Assembly (NCBI RefSeq): GCF_000204055.1
Contig: NW_006768850.1
Span: 212,501-276,500, forward strand
Reading direction: 5' to 3'
Length of the DNA stretch: 64,000 bases
DNA from: Melampsora larici-populina 98AG31
Taxonomy: Eukaryota > Basidiomycota > Pucciniomycetes > Pucciniales > Melampsoraceae
Both the position numbers and the translations under genes were made by a program. This document shows positions 21,208 through 34,018 of this stretch, piece by piece. The notes under the pieces were generated by a model. The model saw nothing but the letters and a program-made list of their open reading frames with translations, searched no databases and had not been told where the DNA came from. Position 1 is the stretch's first letter. Each line of letters begins with the position of its first letter.

Positions 21208-23517
21208 TCAACGTTGAATTGGTTCAAAAAATCCCTTCCGAATTGAGTCTCTGACTCGTTGACCAAATCTTGCAGCACCTGAAATAAGTTTTCTGGCAAT
21301 GGCAAGTTGGAACTTGGCTGAAACCAAGGTTTTCACATTGAAGTCTTTGGCTTCATTTGCCCGGAGATCAGTCCAATGGTTGAAACCTTGGAGGCGAAGG
21401 TTAGTCCGAGTATCTTCGTCATCAGGATCGATGAGTGCAAACAAGAGGAAATCCTCAAAACTCCCGCAGTTGGTGCTTCTGAAGAGCCGCTCATCTGTGT
21501 CTGAGATTGAGTCGTTTAGTGAGCTTGTTGAAGCTGGAACAGGTGCAATAGTTGAAGGATCGGGTTGATTTTCTTTTTCTTTCGCATCCCGAATCTCATC
21601 AAGTGGAGATACACCATTTGGATGGAACCGGAAAGCCACAGTTTTAGGTGGTACAGTCAAAGTCACATCATTGCGACCAGTACGTTTGTTTTCGATCTGT
21701 AGCAAAGACTTCTAGCGTAAGATATATGCTTGATTTTATGGGATCATATGTGAGGGTTTTGGTTTACTGACCATGATATCGGCCCATATCCTGGCCTTTT
21801 CACCGGTAACTCGAAAAAAGTTGGCTTTGTTGTGATCATAGCATACTGAATTGTCGCCCTTTCGGTGTTGACGAAGTATCAAGCTGATAAGCTCAGAGCG
21901 CTCATTGGCTGAGCCTGATACTGGAAGTTCCACTTCTCTAGATTGATTCCCACTTTCGTCAATTTTTCTTTTCTTGTAAGCTTTCATTGATGCTTCTTGC
22001 GCAGCAATTTCATCTTGAGCTTGTTGGACAAGCGAGGGATCAGGCATTTTTAAGGTGAGGTTGACAAATTGAGTCGACCCAAGAGTCTTGACTACCTCAA
22101 TTAGTTCTTCCCATTCATCGGGTTGATCGATGTCATAATATGGGCCAGCTCGTTTGATGGTTCGTGCTGTAGCAATCCACGAAAGCTGCTTTGGTGGGTG
22201 TGGATCGGTGAGATACATCGATAGATCAGGGACATATTTGTCAACCTGGATCATTCCAAGGCGTTTGAACTCTGCTGGGCTGGTGTTGGAGGGGTTTACA
22301 GTGAAGCAGTATTTATGTTTGATTGAGCCTTTGAAGGTGCTCAAAACCTTTTTGTAGACCGGAGAAGCAGCTGATTTCTTTGATGTAGATGCCGGAGTCC
22401 GTTTTTCTTTCGGTTCTTTCTCCTGGAAGATCTCGTAGCCTACCCAAATAGAAACCAGCTTGTGAACCTCCTCTCCGCCACTTGTATCTTCGGGACTTGT
22501 GTTTTCAGCAAGGACTTGGGTCTTGGTTCGGACCCTGAGTTTTCGTTTTTCAGATAGTTTCTCCGGTGGATGGTGCATGACTTCAGTGTTGGACTCCCAG
22601 TGCCTTGGACTCTGGTAAGAAGACACAACCAAGTCTTTCAGTTCAAAAAGATGGAATTCATAATGATTTGATTCGAAAAGAGACTGACCTTTAATATATC
22701 TTCTGGAAGGATTGCAGAATAATCGTCTTTGGACACTACTGGTTTGAAAGCAGCACCTTCTCTTTTCACATCAACATCGGTTTCTTCTTTTTCAACTCGT
22801 GGGACTTTGATGGAGTCGTCCTTTGGTTTACGTGCAACAATCACCGGTTCTAATTGCATATCATATGGAAAAGGAGTTTGATTGGTCAAATGAGACTTTC
22901 AATCCTCAGTAGCTACAAAATGAATAGACAAACCTATGTCAGAGTCGCTCCAATGAGATGGTCTTCTTGCTGGCTTTGCTCGTGGTCGTGGTGGTCGTGC
23001 TACTTGGGATGATTGAAATGGTCGAGGTAATTGAGATGGTCGAGGTAATTGAGAAGGTCAAGGTAATTGAGAAGGTCGAGTACTGATATTGGTGTTAAAA
23101 ATTCATGGTCTTCAATGTCAGACTCAGATCAATCAACAAGGATCAAGAATGAAAAGGAGAAATCTTACCTGGAAGAGCGAATTGCAGCTGGTTGGGCTTC
23201 CTTACCAATCAAGCTATGGTCATCAACCCTGTATCCAACATTATTCAAAGAGTCAGTTTGGAAAACATAGAAACGAAGTACAAATGAAAGACCACTGACC
23301 TATGAAAAGCCTCCTTATGTTTGGCTGGTATGCCATAATGAAGCTCTGGCTTTGCTTCAGAAAAATTACAAGGTAAAACAGGCTTCTTTGATGATTCAAT
23401 CACAACATCAGAATCATATTCAACTTCAATCTCAGAATCATAAAAAGGGGAAGAAGGACGTTCAGAGTTCTCATCAGAGGATGTATGAGTTTTCTTCTCT
23501 TTGCCCTTTTTGGGCAT
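21208..23517 (-). pseudogene. Decayed hypothetical gene with acidic N-terminus and RPSQLP repeats
   Basis: Segments on the minus strand: 23300-23517 (starts MPKKGKEKKTH, acidic Ser-rich), 23169-23228, 22934-23082, 22689-22889, 21772-22634 and 21208-21696. Most joins are GT-AG and in frame. The third segment carries three tandem RPSQLP-type hexapeptides interrupted by TGA (23058-23060). The join between 22934 and 22889 was not resolved. The 54-bp intron at 22635-22688 leaves the frame off by one. The long fifth segment is hydrophilic, with KAYKKRKID as a possible nuclear signal. I do not recognise the family. Multiple lesions favour a pseudogene of a rust-specific family. The last two segments alone are open for about 450 codons. 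Confidence 0.55.
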
Positions 23518-23583
23518 CTTGGTGAGAAGTTGAGAACGAGATAGTGGGAACTGAAATTGAGGTGGTAATGAGGATGAATTCAA

Positions 23584-26500
23584 TTTGGTATCAGTGCTAC
23601 GTCATTGAATATCTCACGCAAGTGACACCAGTGCTTAGTAATGGTACCAGTTGGTTACTTCTGGTTCATATTACCATATTGAGAGAAATATGATGGGCTT
23701 ATGAAAGTGTTTTTTTGTTGCAACATCGGATTGCTGTGCTCACCAAAGACTCAATAACACATCCACCACCAATGAAAGTCACTAATTATTGTTTTTTTAC
23801 AAAATCAAAAGCAAATACAAAATATTGAAACAGCAAAAGCAAATCTGACTGGTCCAAGCTTAACAGGACCAGCTGTATATAAATCATAATGGCTACATCT
23901 TAGAAAAAGAAACAGATTTTTTCTTCGATCTTTTACCATAAGTTTCTTTATTTGATCATTAAAAGAAGTTTTCAAAAAAGCAATATATATATATTAGAAT
24001 CATTTCACTACTTCCATCACATTTTTATTTTTTATACTAAAGTAATCTAAACCCTTTTGTTTTTCACCCAAACATCTGTAAAAAGGAAAGTAAGATTATA
24101 CAAGAGGAGAAACCAAAAAAACAAAAAAAGCAGTACTTGGGTTTGGAATTTTTCTTTTAACTGGATTCAATTAAATTAATCGTATCTAAAGGAAAAGAAT
24201 CATAAGAAATAAAAAGTTGTGGTGACCAACGAAACTGATCAGATCTGATTAAAATCAAAACTAATTTTAAATCTATGAAATATTTTCAAAGTTAGTGTGT
24301 ACAAACGAAATATAAAAGAAGGATTTGACTAAACCCAGCTTTCCGTGTAAGACTTGACTGCCTCCTTTGATGCTGTATTTCATCAATTTGCCTATCCCAC
24401 ATAAGGGGCCAGTCTAGAGAGCTGATTACAAGCTTTTTAAGAAATAAAGGCGGTGGTCTCAAATAGAGCACCAGAGCACCTCCTGGTATCTGTATTCTCT
24501 AAATTATGTAGCCAGGAAACAAAGATATAAGTGAGAGTGAGAGACAAACCTGCACTCTGAGAAAACTGTTGAACACCAATCTTATTAAAATGATCAACCA
24601 AACCCCAAACCTTCTTCTTCACTAGTCTTAATTACTTCACTGGTGATTTAGAAAAGAAATCCTACTTTGGTGATAATCAAGAAAAAGTTTGGTTTTTTGT
24701 TGCTTTGGATTGGTTTTGGTTTGTACTACTTGTGACTCTGTACAGTTTGAAAATCAAATCATAAGGGTATGGATTGGGTCTGAGTGAGTGGGTTGGTATT
24801 ACAATTATGAGATCCCTCAGCTTTAAGGAATGGAAAGAGATAGAAAGATGAATTCGATTATTTCTTGAGCTTGGTTTGTTCAAACGTTTTGAGGTTTCTG
24901 GTTTGGTTTGGTTACATAGGTTTGTTTGATATTATTTATTTTCCTATTTTTTTGTAATTTAAATGTGTGTAGATTTAAGGGTATCAGGAACATGTGTGTT
25001 TGGAATTGGTGGATCAGGTTTTTTTGGTCTGGGATCCAGGAATAAGATTAGAGGGTCTAAGTATTGTGAACCGGGATGATCATGGAGACAGGTTTGGATT
25101 CTGGTTTTGATTGAACTGAGTTTTAGACTGCCTTCTCATCTTTTGTTTTGATTGCACATTTATAGGTTTTTTATTGGATAAAAGGGGCTGGTTGACTTTT
25201 GTATTAAGAGGGATGGGTTTAGTGATATATATTTGGATCTTGAAAGAAAAGAAAGGTCAAATGGTAAGGGAATGGAAAGGAAGACAAAAAAATCAGATCA
25301 GTTTGTTTTGATTTATTAGACTCAACAGGATTAGATTCTTAGTAGTTTTTTGATGATTTTTTATAAAAAGAGGCATTGTACTTGGTATTGAAGCTAGAGT
25401 CTTGCACTTTCTTACATGGTATATGCATCTATGCGTATGAATTAGGATTTGGTTCAACATTCTATTTCATTAGTTTTATTTATCAATATGATTTGATTTT
25501 ATTCAACTGGATGCGCATGAAAGATCTAGTTTAGATTCTTCATCATAAAGTTTGGTATGTGATCCTAACTAGTAGTAGTATTTATGATTAGGATTTAAGT
25601 CTTCTTACCTTATAGTAGAACTGATGATCATGCTGTACTAAGCTCACTGTAAATATCAAACAACTTCCCTTCCATTGAGCAAGGGCAAAATGGTGGGAAT
25701 TATAATTGGTCATAAAGGATTGATCACTGCATACTCTTGAGCCATAAAACCCACATTACATATGTGCAGCAAGATGGGTAAATTTTTAGGTACCATGTAC
25801 AGTCCCCTCCAAGTGATTTATGTATTCATTCAACTTCAGGAAACAAGCATGGTACCAGGGTTTGATACCAGTCACACTCACTTGGTCCAACTGAGTGGTT
25901 ACAAAACCTGAGCATGGGGAAACACAGGTCTGCTTAGTTCCCTGCTCATCTGAATAAGTAAATCACATATCACACATCATGTCCCTTCTTCCAGTTTGAC
26001 AAAATCCTCCCAATGATTTGACTACATAGACCTTCAGAGCTACCCAGGCAATACTCTGGAAGCCATTTGATAGTAAAAGAACAGGTGTTAGATGAAGTTT
26101 AATTAATGGAACTACACCCAAACTATGAGTCAATGCATTTAGTCAATTTTTGGAATGTATTTGCCAAACTGAGAAAGGTTAGAGAAGGTATTACATATGT
26201 TTTATTCATTCAGATGAGCCAATAGCTGAGAAGATCTGTATGGACATAATAACTCACAATTCACCCATCTTGCTGCACCTATGTAGTGTACTGTGTGGGT
26301 GCTACGGCTCAGGTGTGTAGTGATAAACCTTTTATGATCAATTATACTTCTAATCATTTCCCCCTTGCTCAATTGATGGGAAGTTGTTTGATGTTTGCAG
26401 TGTAGGCTCATCATCAAATCCAAATCCCAATGGTCCCTCAGCTCTGTTTCAAATTTTCAGTTAGCTTGCTTGATGAACACACTAGTAGTAGTAACAAAAA

Positions 26501-27075
26501 TTATTGGTCAGCAGTACTGTTACTAGAGAGTCTTGAAACTGAATGGTTCATTCATGTTTTACTCTTCTTCTGTTTCTCTTGTCAATGTATCACATATTTG
26601 GGATTTGGTTGGCTTTCTTTTTGGAATTTTCCATGGTATATATTGCAAAAGTGGATGGGACTTGAGGAATTAAAGCAATTGGAAGGTATCATCAAAATAC
26701 GGTTTCAAGTTTTAACGGTTAACGGCAATTTGATTCAAAGAACCTTTTGTTTTCTGATTGGTTGATTTCTTTTGAGGATGTTTGATGATGTCATACTTAT
26801 GGAAGGATATGGCTTTACATATCTTGATGATTTTGACACGTGACTAGTGACTATGTATTAATGTAATGTGTAATCGCATCATGAGACATATCACAAGTCT
26901 GATACGTATGCTACAGTTGTCAAGCAATCGACATCTTGATGATCATCACTCTCATTCCAATCGATCAACCAACAAGAAACCAACACAAGAACACCTTCAA
27001 CTACAATCTCAACTTTACCATTTTATTCATTAATACAAAAGCAAACTATCTAATCAAATCAAGACTACAATCAAG
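23584..27075. other. Long AT-rich intergenic region
   Basis: About 3.5 kb with only short unsupported ORFs. No TIR pairs, LTRs or RNA genes were recognised by eye. The last 100 bp before 27076 are CAA/ATC-rich, typical of a 5' leader. Confidence 0.5.
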
Positions 27076-30054
27076 ATGGCCATGGATCAAGGCTTGATCA
27101 AAACAATCAATAAATTACAAGACGCATTTGCTTCTGTTAGTGTCTATGTTTTCAAAACACCCATCAAAATCAAAAACTAACTTCTTTTGTTCTTTTTGAT
27201 TCTGGTGCATTTAAAGGTCGGAGTTTCAAATCCAATTGATTTACCACAGATAGCTGTGATTGGTTCACAATCTTCTGGAAAATCATCTGTACTTGAAAAC
27301 TTAGTAGGACGTGATTTCTTACCAAGAGGAAGTTAGTCAACACCCAATCACTTTACAATCTAAATCGAGATATCATACCAGAAGCTGATTGAATGAATTT
27401 GATGGTTTTGATAGCTGGAATTGTGACACGTAGACCATTGGTCTTACAATTGATTAATAGACCAGCATCGGTCAAACCTCCTGGATCATCTCCTACTAAT
27501 GGAACAACAGATACAACAGAAACTCCTCCTTCTGATAAACCATTAGTACCTGGTGCAGATACGAATCAAAACCCAGATGAATGGGGTGAATTTTTACACT
27601 GTAAGGTTTCCTTTATCTTTTTCAGTTCCCTTCCAATCTGTGTATGTGTTGAAACACTTCAAAGTTTTCTGAGACTTTGATTCTGATGATTTGGTAATAG
27701 TACCGGGTGAAAAGTTTTTTGATTTTAATAAGATTAGAGAAGAGATTGTTAGAGATACGGAATCTAAAACAGGCAAGAATGCCGGGATCTCACCCTTACC
27801 GATCAACCTACGAATCTTTTCACCACACGTCTTAACCCTCACATTAGTCGATTTACCTGGATTAACTAAAGTACCAGTAGGAGATCAACCGAGGGATATA
27901 GAAAAACAGATTCGAGATATGTTATTTAAATTCATCACTAAACCTAATTCGATCATTCTTGCAGTCACAGGTGCTAATACAGATTTAGCTAATTCAGATG
28001 GATTGAAGATGGCAAGAGAAGTCGATCCTGAAGGGGCTAGAACGATTGGAGTGCTTACTAAAGTTGATCTTATGGATGCTGGTACAGATGTGATTGATAT
28101 CTTGGCAGGTCGAATCATTCCACTTAGGTTAGGTTATGTTCCGGTGGTCAATCGTGGTCAAAGAGATATTGATCAGAAGAAAAAGATTACAGCTGCTTTG
28201 GATCATGAAAAGGATTTCTTTGAGAATCATGCTAGTTATCGTTCTAAGAGTCAATATTGTGGTACACCTTTCTTGGCCAAGAAACTTAATATGGTCAGTC
28301 TCTTGTCTTGGATCTGGTGATACATGATTAACTCCAATCCAAATCTGCAACTCACTAAATTCGATTTATCTCTCTCGGTGTAGATCTTGATGCATCACAT
28401 TCGGAATACATTACCAGAAATCAAAAACAAAATCGGACAATCCTTAATTAAATATCAAAGCGAATTAACCGCCTTAGGAGGACAATTTGGAGAACCTAAT
28501 TCATCAAATGTAGTATTATCAATCATCACAGAATTCTGTGCTGATTTTAGAACAGTCATAGATGGAAATTCAAATGATTTGAGTATCAATGAATTAAGTG
28601 GGGGTGCAAGAATCGCTTTTGTGTTTCATGAATTGTTTAGTAATGGGGTTAAATCACTTGATCCTTATGATCAAGTCAAAGATGGTGATATTCGGACTAT
28701 CCTTTATAATTCTTCGGTGAGTCGATTCATTCTTATCAGTGTGGTTGAGGGAACCAAACACTCATGTGATGATGTGATGATGGCTTGGGGGTTTGATGGT
28801 AGGGTTCTTCACCTGCTCTGTTCGTGGGTACAACGGCTTTTGAAGTGATTGTGAAACAACAGATTAAACGATTAGAAGAACCTTCATTGAAGTGTTCTGC
28901 ATTGGTTTATGATGAATTAATTCGCATCTTGACCCAATTATTAAACAAAAATGTAAAGATCGATTTCGTATACTTTGTTTTACCCAACCAACTCTTAAGA
29001 CTGACACTTCTTTTTTCGAAATTTATAGCAAGGGTTTAAACGATACCCCGCTTTGAAAGAAAGGTTTTATTCAGTTGTAGTAGCATTTTATAAAAAAGCC
29101 ATGTTACCCACCAATAAATTAGTATCAGATCTAGTAGCAGCCGAAGCAGTTTATATCAACACAGGACATCCGGATTTCATAAGTGGACATAAAGCGATGG
29201 CTTTAGTAAACGCAAAGATAGAAGCCTCTAAACCACCACCGTCTACTGCACCGGTTCAACTTGATAAGAGTGGAAAACTACCACCTGGAGCGATCAATAA
29301 CGGTCGAGATTTAGATGTAGATTCGAAAGTCAATGAAGCTGGTTTCTTTGGTAGTTTTTGGAAAGGTGGTCAACAACCTGGTCCTAGGAAAAAAGGTGGA
29401 ATGGGACAACTCGAATCGCCGCCTCAGGTTCTTAAGGCTTCGGGTGTTTTATCGGAACGTGAAGTGATTGAAACGGATGTGATTAAATGTGAGTGATGCT
29501 TTTGATCTCTCTGTGTTTTTTTCCTTCTTTGAAGAGGAAGGAAGGAATTGATGAGTTTGGGTTTTCGCTTCGGTTTGGTTCGAGGGAATAGTATTGATCT
29601 CATCGTATTTTAATATTGTGAAACGTACGGTGATTGATATGGTACCTAAAGCGATCATGCTTAAATTAGTTTCACATTCAAAAGATGATCTACAACGAGA
29701 ATTATTATCAGGTAAGATTTTGATTCAATTTTTTTTGGTATTTCAATTCATTCAAAAAGGGTTTAAATCATCAAACTTAATCTGTTTGATTTTTTTGGGG
29801 GGTGGGTTTGTAGAACTTTATAGACCTGATGTTTTGGATGATTTAATGAAAGAAAGTGAAATGGTCGTTAATCGAAGAAAAGAATGTATTAAGATGATTT
29901 CTGCTTTAGAAAAAGCTAATGAGGTTCGTGTTTTTTTGCAATATCTTCTTTTTTTCGTTTTCGTTCTCTTTCATTTTCAAGTTAAGATATTAAAGATTGA
30001 TGATTACGTTTTTTCTTTTTCTTTTGGGATTTATAGATTACGGCTACTGTTTAA
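27076..30054 (+). CDS. VPS1: Dynamin-like GTPase Vps1
   Basis: Ten exons: 27076-27135, 27217-27331, 27415-27600, 27701-28293, 28384-28716, 28803-28952, 29029-29488, 29592-29711, 29814-29923 and 30037-30054. All are GT-AG with frames consistent, 714 aa, normal for Vps1. G1 GSQSSGKSS (36-44), G3 DLPG (171-174) and G4 TKVD (240-243) are present, followed by the dynamin middle domain and a C-terminal GED (from about 620, [20 protein letters not shown]). There is no PH or proline-rich domain. The protein assembles on membranes and drives scission in vacuolar/endosomal traffic and peroxisome fission. The usual VTPAN sequence reads VTGAN (209-213) here. The last exon is only 18 nt. Confidence 0.97.
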
Positions 30055-31077
30055 TTCATCTGATGGGTTTTGGTTTTGGTTTTGGTTTTGATTGAGTTGG
30101 GATGTATTTTAGAGTTTTGCTTTTTCTTCTTCTTCTGATAATTGAATCACATACAAACACATGTAAGTTCTTTTTTTTTTGAAAAAAAACTCTTTGGTTT
30201 TCTTTCTTCCATTTCATTTTCTTTTCTTTTCTGTTTTGATTTGTTATGTTTTTTTTTCTCATCAATAGAAGAAAATGAAATTTTTAAACTAGTTTTCTAA
30301 TTGAGTTTTTTTTAATATATATATATATCATTGGTTTCAAAAAGAAGAGGAAAGAAAAAATTGGTTTATTGAAGCTAAGAGACAAAATTCAAAAGTAGTG
30401 TTATTGAGTAAAGGGATTCAAGATGGGGTGTTTTGTTCTTGAAAAGGGTTTATGAAATAAGTGTACTGATGAGAAAACTGTGGCAGTCAGAGTGATACAC
30501 CTATTTTTCACTCTGGCATTGTTCTGGCTAAGTGTGTACTTGGAGTTATAGTTTTTTATTGATAACATTAAGAAGACTAGGTGAGGGGGTTTTCAATTGG
30601 ATGGCCACAGTCATGGGATATAAATGTTGGAGAGATTGGCATTCAAAGTGAAAAATAAGTAAAAGGTTCCATCTTTTACATTTTGCCTAGATGAGCAAAT
30701 GCATGCTTGGTTTTTTCAATTGGCTTTGAGTGTGCAGTCATTCGTTTGTCACAGAGCTCAATGCACAAGGAGCAATGTTTGATAGCTTTGTGACTAGAAA
30801 CCTTGCTTGCTTGACATGTATTGTTCGTGAGAATACGTCTATCTTTTCTTTTGGCATAGTATATCTCCATACCCAAGAGATGGTGGCAATTTTTAGGAAG
30901 ACCTTTAGGAAATGCCTGGGTTTACAGTATAAGGTCAAGGCCGGGTCAGCTTGATGCGGTAATTTGTAAGGAATACAACTCGGCTGGCCGTGACGCACCG
31001 GGGTGTAACTCTTGAACTTCAGTAGAGGATCGACCATCAACTGGATATCTTTCGCAAACCATCACATAGTGGACGTC
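30055..31077. other. Intergenic, VPS1 3' flank
   Basis: T-rich and GGTTTT-rich sequence directly after the stop, a short TA microsatellite near 30314-30328, then about 600 bp with no supported ORF before the PTPA start. Confidence 0.5.
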
Positions 31078-32450
31078 ATGGAACCTAGCAATGAGGAAAC
31101 TCAGCCTGATGGACGACCAACTTATCAAAATGCGATTCCATTCATCGATCCAACCAAACTTTCACCATCAATACCGACCAAAAGAATTACAGATCACCCT
31201 GATTTAACACATTTATTTGAATCAGCAGGTTTAAATCGATTAATCTCTGTGGTTGTAAACATGTCAGAAGCTGTCTCGAAATTCGGATTAATTGAAAATG
31301 AAGAAAAAAGGACTCGGTTATCTGATTCCATTAGTCTTGTTTGTCGGTAGTTTTCTTTCAGTTTTTAAGGAAGTTGATAGACTTGAAACACTTTACAAAG
31401 ACTGATTGATAGGTTGTATGCTTTTTGTTCTTAGACAACTCGTAAGGTTTGTGATATATTTGATCGACTTGATGAGTGGATCTCAACGATACCATTAGAT
31501 CAAGATCCACAAAGGTTTGGGAATAAAGCTTTCAAAGTTTGGGGACGACGTTTAGAAGAGGTCAATATGTTGGCTTTTCTACATCTTGATGGGATCTATG
31601 ATATCATATAAATCGGGATCTGAATCGAAATCAATCAAACTCATTAACAGGAAGCCGAAGCTCTTCATGCTCCTATCATCGATTCTGATCATCAAGCCAT
31701 TCTTCCTGAACTATTACACCACTTCAAGACTTCTTTTGGTTCGTTCATTCGATTAGATTATGGAACAGGTCATGAGGTGAGTAAAGCCGTCTCCCATACT
31801 CTCTCCCAATCACTAGGAATGCTGATCTTTGGCTTGCTTAGCTCTCTTTCATAGCCTATCTTTCAATCCTACATCTTACGGATATTCTTACAAAAAAAGA
31901 CTTGACTACAACTGTCTTGGTGATCTATCAGCGTTATCTTGATACATGTCGAAAGCTTCAAGAAGTCTACAGATTAGAACCAGCAGGAAGTAAAGGAGTT
32001 TATGGTTTAGATGATCATTTTCATTTAGCCTATATCTTTGGTAGTGCTCAACTAATGCGTAAGTTGTATAAAAACTCTTGATATCCTCCTTTGATCTCTA
32101 ACTTATCTGTTTATCCAAATTTCTTAGAACAATCAAAGATCAATCCAGCTCAAATCAATGATCCAAAGTTTTTAGAAAACCTTCAACCAAATTCATCTTT
32201 ATTCTTTAGTGCAATTCAACATATACGAAAGTTGAAAAAAGGTCCATTCTTTGAACATTCACCTATTCTTTATAATGTTGGAATCACAGTCAAACATTGG
32301 ACAAAAGTTCATCATGGAATGATTAAGATGTGGAAAGGTGAAGTGTTATCAAAAGTTCAAGTTATGCAACATTTTTGGTTTACAGATTTGGGAGTCTTGA
32401 GTTGGCAGATTGTTAAAGAAGAGGATGAATGTTTTAAGCAGATTCAATAG
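31078..32450 (+). CDS. Serine/threonine protein phosphatase 2A activator (PTPA, RRD family)
   Basis: Five exons: 31078-31338, 31435-31560, 31651-31776, 31842-32058 and 32128-32450, in frame, 350 aa. The family signature [12 protein letters not shown] (D165-E171) is intact, preceded by [13 protein letters not shown] and followed by [32 protein letters not shown] and a [12 protein letters not shown] segment. PTPA proteins are peptidyl-prolyl isomerases that load metal into and activate PP2A-type catalytic subunits. Whether it corresponds to RRD1 or RRD2 cannot be told. Exon 1 uses the donor GTTTGT, chosen because it keeps the frame. The stop codon is followed within 6 nt by the terminus of a transposon. 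Confidence 0.95.
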
Positions 32451-32602
32451 AGAGAAGGCGCAGATTCGAGCGATTCGTTATTACTATTTTGTCGATATGG
32501 TACTCGTTTTACCAGATTTTTCACGTTTTCGCTTGCAAAGTAGACAAAGGACCACTTTTAGACGTCGTGCACAGTCCGATCAACTTTAACATTCGTTTTA
32601 AA

Positions 32603-32639
32603 ACGTCGAGCCTCCTATAGTTTCAGTGAGGCTCGACGT
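32603..32639. repeat. Perfect 12-bp stem-loop
   Basis: ACGTCGAGCCTC and GAGGCTCGACGT flank a 13-nt loop. It lies 150 bp beyond the PTPA stop inside the transposon, where it could affect the mRNA 3' end. Function unknown. Confidence 0.7.
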
Positions 32640-33133
32640 CATCTACACAGCCGATGACGCGGGCAAACGCAGCATTGGGGGCTTTTACGCAGCCAGTCCC
32701 TTTGTTAGTGAAGGAATAGGAAGGTGCTTTTCTATTCCTTTTTCTGCTATCGCTATTTCTGTTATCTCGTGATGAGAAAACTGCGCAGGACGTCAAAAAC
32801 CAGTCTATTTTCTATTTGGAGACTGGTTTAGAGTGCACATCACTGGATTCAAGTGCTCATCTGCACTTTAATCGAGGCTTTCAAGGTGCCTTTCACCCAG
32901 ATGACACGAATGATAGCTATGGGTTTGCCCACTTGAAATATGTAAAAGAGGATTTGTAGAAGGGGGCAGGTGAAATCGGGCAGCCAGGATGAAGTTTCAA
33001 TCATCGGCATGTCATCGAGGTATCTCAAACACCAGGCATGGGATTAGATAGGTGACTGAGTGACATCCACAAGGCTGTCACTCGTCCTATAGTTTAACCT
33101 TCCTGCTGATACCAAAGCCAAAAACCACTCTAA

Positions 33134-33976
33134 GAGCATCCGCACTCGTTTGCGGTTGTTAACTTGGTCACGTGCGGTAACAACCGCTACATTAAGCAAA
33201 AAATGACTTAACTCAGCCAAATTTCGCACTCGTTTGTGTTAGTAGCACTGTAACGTTTGTAACTTTACCGATAATGCATGTGCTCCACAGTGGTCATGCA
33301 GTAAGGTAACATTCAATTTTTCAAGTACGATTTCAAGTTTAAGAAAACAAAGGCTATATTTGAATACATCTATTGATCTTGTGAAAATTATAAAGATTTG
33401 AAACTACACAAGAAAGATGAACAATCTGAACCAATCCAAACTTTTTTTAATGTTTGATTCAGCTTTTTTCAACTGTTTGGTTTGTATCTCTTGATCTTAA
33501 AAGTCTTCCAGTCATTAGTCTTTAGAATTCAATTTTCTCATCTATCTCTATACATATGTGAAGTCTGAAATTCTTCATATTGATTCGATTGGTTTGAAGT
33601 CGAGTTGAAGATTTTCAAACGACCTATTTTAGAACAAAAAAACAAAAAAAACAATCGTAAAAACATCGATTGGTGTTAAAAGGTCTTGATTCAATTCATG
33701 TGACTGGGTGAGAGAGGTGAAAAGACGATGTTTGTTGTTGACTTTGGTATTGGAGATTGGGCTGAGTTGAGTTTTTGGAGTTGTAGTTGCTGTGAACAGG
33801 TCGTGATGTGTGCTACCGCATGCGTTAGCCAATCGGTAGATTTACCGATTCGCTAATGCAAACTGATGAAAAATTAACTACCGCGGGGCTAATTGTTCAC
33901 CGGTGCGGAAAAGACCCCGCGGTTGCGTTAAATTTAACCTTACCGCACTCGATTTACCGCACGAGTGCGGATGCTC
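33134..33976. mobile_element. PIF/Harbinger-like non-autonomous element, 843 bp, TAA TSD
   Basis: Termini GAGCATCCGCACTCGT and its exact reverse complement, flanked by TAA at 33131-33133 and 33977-33979. Subterminal CGGTAA/TTACCG motifs recur at both ends. No transposase ORF. It is nested inside the 32456-34018 element, about 40 bp from that element's right end. Confidence 0.88.
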
Positions 33977-34018
33977 TAATGTACTTCAAATAGTAACAAA
34001 TCGCTCGAATCTGCGCCT

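Larger units (their letters stand above)
32456..34018. mobile_element. TIR element of 1.56 kb abutting the PTPA stop codon
   Basis: The left end AGGCGCAGATTCGAGCGATT (from 32456) recurs inverted, exact over 20 bp, at 33999-34018, with weaker similarity inward (GTTA..CTATTT). It contains a strong 12-bp stem hairpin at 32603-32639 and the nested element 33134-33976. There is no transposase ORF. Target duplication is not evident, so superfamily is unassigned. Without the insert the element is about 720 bp. Confidence 0.75.

Noticed and set aside
23100..23300. Plus-strand ORFs here as genes
   Set aside because: They are antisense to the minus-strand hypothetical gene and its 18-bp repeats.
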